64,000 nucleotides of DNA from NCBI GenBank assembly GCA_037126765.1, contig JBBCBC010000002.1, forward strand, positions 15,655,853-15,719,852. Reading direction: 5' to 3'. Of the stretch, positions 60,387 through 64,000 are shown piece after piece. The position numbers and the translations under genes were made by a program. The stretch is from Stenogyne calaminthoides (lineage: Eukaryota > Streptophyta > Magnoliopsida > Lamiales > Lamiaceae). Within the stretch, counting starts at the first letter, position 1. Each line of letters starts with the position of its first letter. Under the pieces are notes generated by a model. It ran no database searches. It was given only the letters and a program-made list of their open reading frames with translations, and was not told where the DNA came from.

Positions 60387-61814
60387 TAATGTTTTAAATT
60401 ATGAAAGTTATCTAGGGTGGCATGATTCATGTTTAAAGATACGAAGCATATGTACTGTTGTGGATGTCACTATATGGTTTGAAGTTTTATTAAATGGAAT
60501 ATGGGGCTTTGTAGTCCAATTCGTATTTTATTTAGCTTAGGCTATATTATTAATTAATTCAAATTCTTATGGTTAATAAGATTAGTGTGCATGTTGCAAA
60601 TTTTATAGTTATTGTTTTAAATTTAAGAATTCTGCCTTCAATGGTCAGAATGTGAATTCTGGATTTCATAAATAGAAATTATATTGATTGGTTTAGTACT
60701 TATGAAATTATTAAAAATAAATAAAAAATCTAATTAGAACTTTATGCTATTTTTTAATTGGAGGATTTATTTGTAATATTTTTTTAGGTATTGACAATAT
60801 CCATGAGGAATAATCTATAGGAATGTTGCATCCAATTTTATCCGAGACGTAATTTCAAGGTGGGGTTTTAATTGCTTTAATCTCTACAGTGGTTAATAGA
60901 GCTCTATTGCATGTGTTATTCCTTATTTATGTTTTAAATAAATTTTTGAGTTATTTATTATGTGAATGCATTTCCTATGTTATACAAGTGGCAAAGTATG
61001 TTGGCAAAGTTACTAATAGCCAGGGGCCCTTATTGAGTTCCTGGGTCGACGGGTCTTCGGGTGTATCCCGCCGTGATCGGCAAAGTCTAATAGTCAGGGG
61101 CCTTTATTGAGGTCCGGGACCGATGGGTCTTCGGGTTTAACCCGCCGTGCTCCCAAGTTCTAAGGCAATGTTTCTATGGCAAAGTTCTATGGCAAAGTTC
61201 AATGGCGAAGTATCTATGGCAAAGTTATATGACAAAGTGAATGTGATTTACTAAGTTGATTTACTTGATTATTTATTTTTAACATTTATTCTGATTAATG
61301 TGGCTCCACTGAGTGTGCTTGCATGTTCACCCCAATATTTCCCCCATTTCAGGTTGAGGAGTTGGAAGGCGAGGAGTGGTGATGGAAGACAAATCTTAGA
61401 TGTTAATTATACTCAAATAAATTATCAAAGTTTATGATTAACTAAATTTTTAGTATTTCTACTGATTTTATTTATTTGTGAATTTCCTTACAGACTTCAA
61501 AGTTATTGGTATTTCCCGTTATTTAGTTAAGTTTTAGTACAATTGGTATTTTAAATTAATTTCTATTTCAAGAAACTGATTCATATTTATGCTTCCGCTG
61601 TTTGTCAAGTAAATTTATTATTTAATAAGTTTGTAGGTCTTCCACTTCATTTTTTTTTATTATTGATGGTTTTCGCTGTTTAAATAAAGTATTTTTAAAA
61701 TAATAGTCGTTTTTCTTTACCGTTAGGAATTTGAAATTCAAATTTAGTCGCGCTCAAGTTAGTTACTTTAACTACTTTTTAGAAAGCCCGTTTTATGAAA
61801 ATTGGGGCGTGACA
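60387..61814 (+). mobile_element. LTR-like segment, possibly a Ty3/gypsy solo LTR
   Basis: About 1.4 kb of AT-rich non-coding sequence. It begins near TGTTTTAAATTATG (60390) and ends GGGGCGTGACA at 61814, an ending I associate with plant Ty3/gypsy LTRs. Matching 5-bp duplications were not found at its borders, so the exact ends are uncertain. It holds two copies of a 75-bp GC-rich segment and a short tandem repeat. Frame 60889-61110 has no recognisable product. It separates the truncated LTR from the pol fragment. Confidence 0.4.
61005..61237 (+). repeat. Local duplications in the LTR-like segment
   Basis: A segment of about 75 bp beginning CAAAGT and containing GGGTCTTCGGGT and CCCGCCGTG occurs twice in tandem (61005-61080 and 61081-61153). 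It is followed by about five copies of a 13-14-bp unit, CTATGGCAAAGTT (61171-61237). Confidence 0.8.
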
Positions 61815-61839
61815 AAAGTACAGGTCATTTCTTTAACAA

Positions 61840-62632
61840 AACTATCAAGCATATCATTACAAGTTTAACCAAATACAATATCGCCAATATATATTTGAGC
61901 AACCATGATATCATTTTTAGAATTTTTAATGAACAAGGTTCTATCAGCTTCACCTATCAAAAATCCAAACTCAAGTAAGAAATCTGTAAGTCTACCATAC
62001 CAAGTTCTAGGTGCTTGTTTTAGACCATACAAAGCTTTCTTTAACTTGTAAACATGATCAGAAAATTCTAGATTTTCAAAACCTTTAGGTTGTTCAACAT
62101 ACGCTTCATCATCCAGAATACCATTTAAGAAAGCAGCTTTAACATCCATTTGATGCAAGTTAATGTTAATGAAACATGCAATAGCAAGAAGTAATCTAAT
62201 AGATTTTATTCTAGCAACAGGAGCAAATGTTTCATCAAAGTCAATTTCTTCAATCTGAGTATAACCTTGAGCAACCAATCTAGCCTTATTTCTCACAATA
62301 TTACCAGATTCATCACTTTTATTTTTGAAAATCCACTTTGTTCCTATGACATTAATATCAGAATTAGGTCTAGGTACAAGTGTCCAAACATCATTTCTTT
62401 CAAACTGATTAAGCTCTTCATGCATATCATTTATCCAGTTTTTATCATTAAGAGCTTCTTTCACATTCTTAGGCTCAATTGCAGAATGATAACACTCAAA
62501 AGTTACCTGATTGCATATGGATGTCATGCAAACTGATCTTACAAAGTTATTGATATGGATACCCATTCTTCTTCTAGTTTGTACACCAGTGGTAGCTTCT
62601 CCAATGATCTGATCTGACAGATGACTTTTCAT
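61840..62632 (-). pseudogene. Reverse transcriptase domain, truncated, catalytic Asp lost
   Basis: An open frame of 255 codons (62632-61865) begins in the integrase-RT linker with HLSDQIIGEATTGVQTRRRM. It continues through VKEALNDKNWINDMHEELNQ, NDVWTLVPRP, GTKWIFKNKSDESG, KARLVAQGYTQIEEIDFDET, MDVKAAFLNGILDDEAYVEQ and KKALYGLKQAPRTWYGRL, all standard Copia reverse transcriptase blocks. The catalytic box reads IYIGDIVFG: Gly (codon 61885-61883) replaces the first of the two Asp residues that bind metal. A stop follows at the end of this box, then a few more family-like residues to about 61840. The enzyme cannot be active. Confidence 0.93.
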
Positions 62633-62635
62633 TAT

Positions 62636-63184
62636 CTAAGTTGAGGGAACCAACTGTTTTGGATACTGTGAATATTGTGACAGATTTTCAGTATTTGAAC
62701 TTTTGGGTAATGTTGTATCAGATGTTGAAGGAACATTCTGATCAACATCCTTACTATCTTTAGTGTCATCAGTATCTTTGGATACTTCTATCAAATCTGA
62801 TACATTATCTTCAGCACTTTTACCTGCAAGACTTGCAAGTTCATCAAATACCACATTAACAGATTCTTGCATTGTATCAGTTCTCAAGTTATAGATTCTA
62901 TATGCCTTGCTATTCTTAGAATATCCTAAGAAAAATCCTTTATCACTCTTTGAATCAAACTTATGCAACTGATCTCTATCATTCAAAATATAACAAACAC
63001 AACCAAAAACATGAAAGTATTTCAAATTTGGTTTCTTGTTATTCAGAATCTCATAGGGGTTACAATTACTACCAGAACGAATGTATACTCTATTCACAAT
63101 GTGACAAACAGTATTTAAAGCTTCAGCCCAGAATTTCTTAGAAAGACTTTTTGAGGTTAGCATAACTTTTGTCATTTCTTGCAA
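62636..63184 (-). pseudogene. Integrase C-terminal part and linker
   Basis: This 182-codon frame begins QEMTKVMLTSKSLSKKFWAE, then NTVCHIVNRVYIRSGSNCNP, NLKYFHVFGCVCYILNDRDQ and KSDKGFFLGYSKNSKAYRIY, the end of the Copia integrase core and its C-terminal GKGY-like region. It closes with a Ser, Asp and Thr-rich linker. One stop separates it from the reverse transcriptase frame downstream, and another from the integrase core upstream, with no frame change. Confidence 0.93.
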
Positions 63185-63202
63185 AGTTCTATTCTTTCTT
63201 TA

Positions 63203-63577
63203 AGCAATCCCATTTTGTTGAGGAGTTTTAGGTGAAGAAAACTCTTGCAAAATACCTTACTTTTCACAAAAATTAATAAACAAATTGTTTTCAAATTCTC
63301 TTCCATGATCAGACCTTATCCTGCTGATCTTTAAACATAAAACAGTTTTAAACCTTTTGTAAAGAATTTTAAAATCAGAAAAGGTATCAGATTTTTCTTT
63401 TAGAAATATAACCCAAGTATATCTAGAAAAATCATCTACAAGAACATAAGAATACCTCTTTTCACCTAAACTTTCAGTTTCCATAGGACCCATTAGATCC
63501 ATATGAATCAACTCACAAAACCTGTTTGTTGTACATGCTGACAACATTTGATATGTTGTCCTTACTTGCTTACCTTT
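63203..63577 (-). pseudogene. Integrase catalytic core
   Basis: Frame 63547-63257 contains CELIHMDLMGPMETESLGEK, holding the first catalytic Asp, SYVLVDDFSRYTWVIFLKEK and RIRSDHGREFENNLF, holding the second Asp. A stop near 63256 separates it from EFSSPKTPQQNG, which includes the region of the catalytic Glu. The core motifs themselves are intact, and damage is limited to stop codons. Confidence 0.92.
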
Positions 63578-63580
63578 CTA

Positions 63581-64000
63581 GCATTGTCCACAATTTTTTC
63601 CTTTTTCAAAGTTAAGATTAGGTAAACCAACAGCAACACCTAGTCTATGTAATTTCTGAATACTTCTGTAATTAACATGACCAAGTTATTGATGCCACAA
63701 AATAATATTATCTGCTTTAGCACTTTTACAAGTATGGTTTGAACCAATCAAATAGCAATTATCAGCAGATCTATTGCCAGTCATTAAACATTCATCATTC
63801 TTATCAAACACATAACATGAATTCTTGTCAAATTTCACATGTAAATCATCATTACATAACTGATAATACTAATCAGATTAGCAAGTAAACCTTTTACATG
63901 TAACACATTTCTCAGCTTTGGAAATCCAAGAACATTCAAGGTTCCTTTACCAACCACTTTACCTTTTGAACCACCACCATAGGTGACATGACCACCATCA
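63581..64000 (-). pseudogene. Protease end and integrase zinc finger
   Basis: Read from the window edge, minus gives GGGSKGKVVGKGTLNVLGFP and LRNVLHVKGLLANLIS, the part after the protease active site. Then comes FDKNSCYVFDKNDECLMTG and NIILWHQ, a stop (63688-63686), LGHVNYRSIQKLHRLGVAVG and KNCGQC with a stop after it (63580-63578), which is the HHCC finger ahead of integrase. The protease active site itself lies beyond the window. Confidence 0.88.

Larger units (their letters stand above)
61815..64000 (-). mobile_element. SIRE/Maximus-like Copia pol fragment, continuing past the window
   Basis: A minus-strand pol with order protease end, integrase, reverse transcriptase as read from 64000 to 61815. 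It is one frame over most of its length, interrupted by single in-frame stops at 63688-63686, 63580-63578, near 63256, 63202-63200 and near 62635, and by an apparent one-base loss near 63870. Its reverse transcriptase stops just after the catalytic box, where the LTR-like segment begins; the rest of reverse transcriptase and RNase H is missing. Its decay, by point stops, differs from the indel-rich element at 39019-53380. Confidence 0.9.

Noticed and set aside
60889..61110. 73-codon plus-strand frame
   Set aside because: It overlaps the tandem GC-rich duplication in an LTR-like piece and resembles no protein known to me.

Overview
The window looks like nuclear DNA of a flowering plant. No single-copy host gene, rRNA, tRNA, bacterial or organellar gene can be supported. 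Two things make it up: a long tandem satellite array, and LTR retrotransposons that have jumped into it. Evidence for a plant is the Copia superfamily with initiator-Met-tRNA-type primer sites, one element of the SIRE/Maximus type with an extra open reading frame (ORF) region after pol, and overall AT richness. The species cannot be named from this sequence.

Layout. The satellite (monomer about 339-340 bp) fills 1-20191, 21581-26350, 35448-39018 and 53381-59860, roughly 35 kb or about 100 monomers, all in the same orientation. It has nested higher-order structure: an eight-monomer unit (335-5730), a two-monomer unit (18991-20191), a four-monomer unit (36242-38902) and blocks shared between distant parts of the array. 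The array is interrupted by a 27-bp LTR remnant (17943-17969, duplicated target GTGAG), a 1389-bp solo LTR (20192-21580, AACAA), a 9.1-kb Copia element on the plus strand (26351-35447, ATAGT) and a 14.4-kb SIRE-like Copia element on the minus strand (39019-53380, GTTCA). Satellite phase continues across each one, so these are clean insertions. The array ends at 59860. From there to the right edge lie a truncated SIRE-type LTR, a 1.4-kb LTR-like segment possibly from a Ty3/gypsy element, and a minus-strand Copia pol fragment that runs off the window.

How the parts work together. Every gag-pol seen is broken by stops, frameshifts or a lost catalytic residue, so no element here can move by its own enzymes. 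The many short ORFs in the satellite (about 69 aa on plus, 63 aa on minus) only reflect the repeated monomer and are not genes. The most unusual signals are: the 27-bp LTR remnant that keeps its target duplication; the same Asp-to-Gly change at the reverse transcriptase catalytic box in two SIRE-type copies; a five-copy 26-bp tandem repeat inside the protease region of the Copia element; a GC-rich island in that element's leader; a hairpin conserved in three SIRE-type LTRs; and a putative internal minus-strand promoter ahead of the extra ORF of the large element. Indels cluster in patches of the array and in the large element, so consensus errors in the assembly must be kept in mind when judging broken reading frames.
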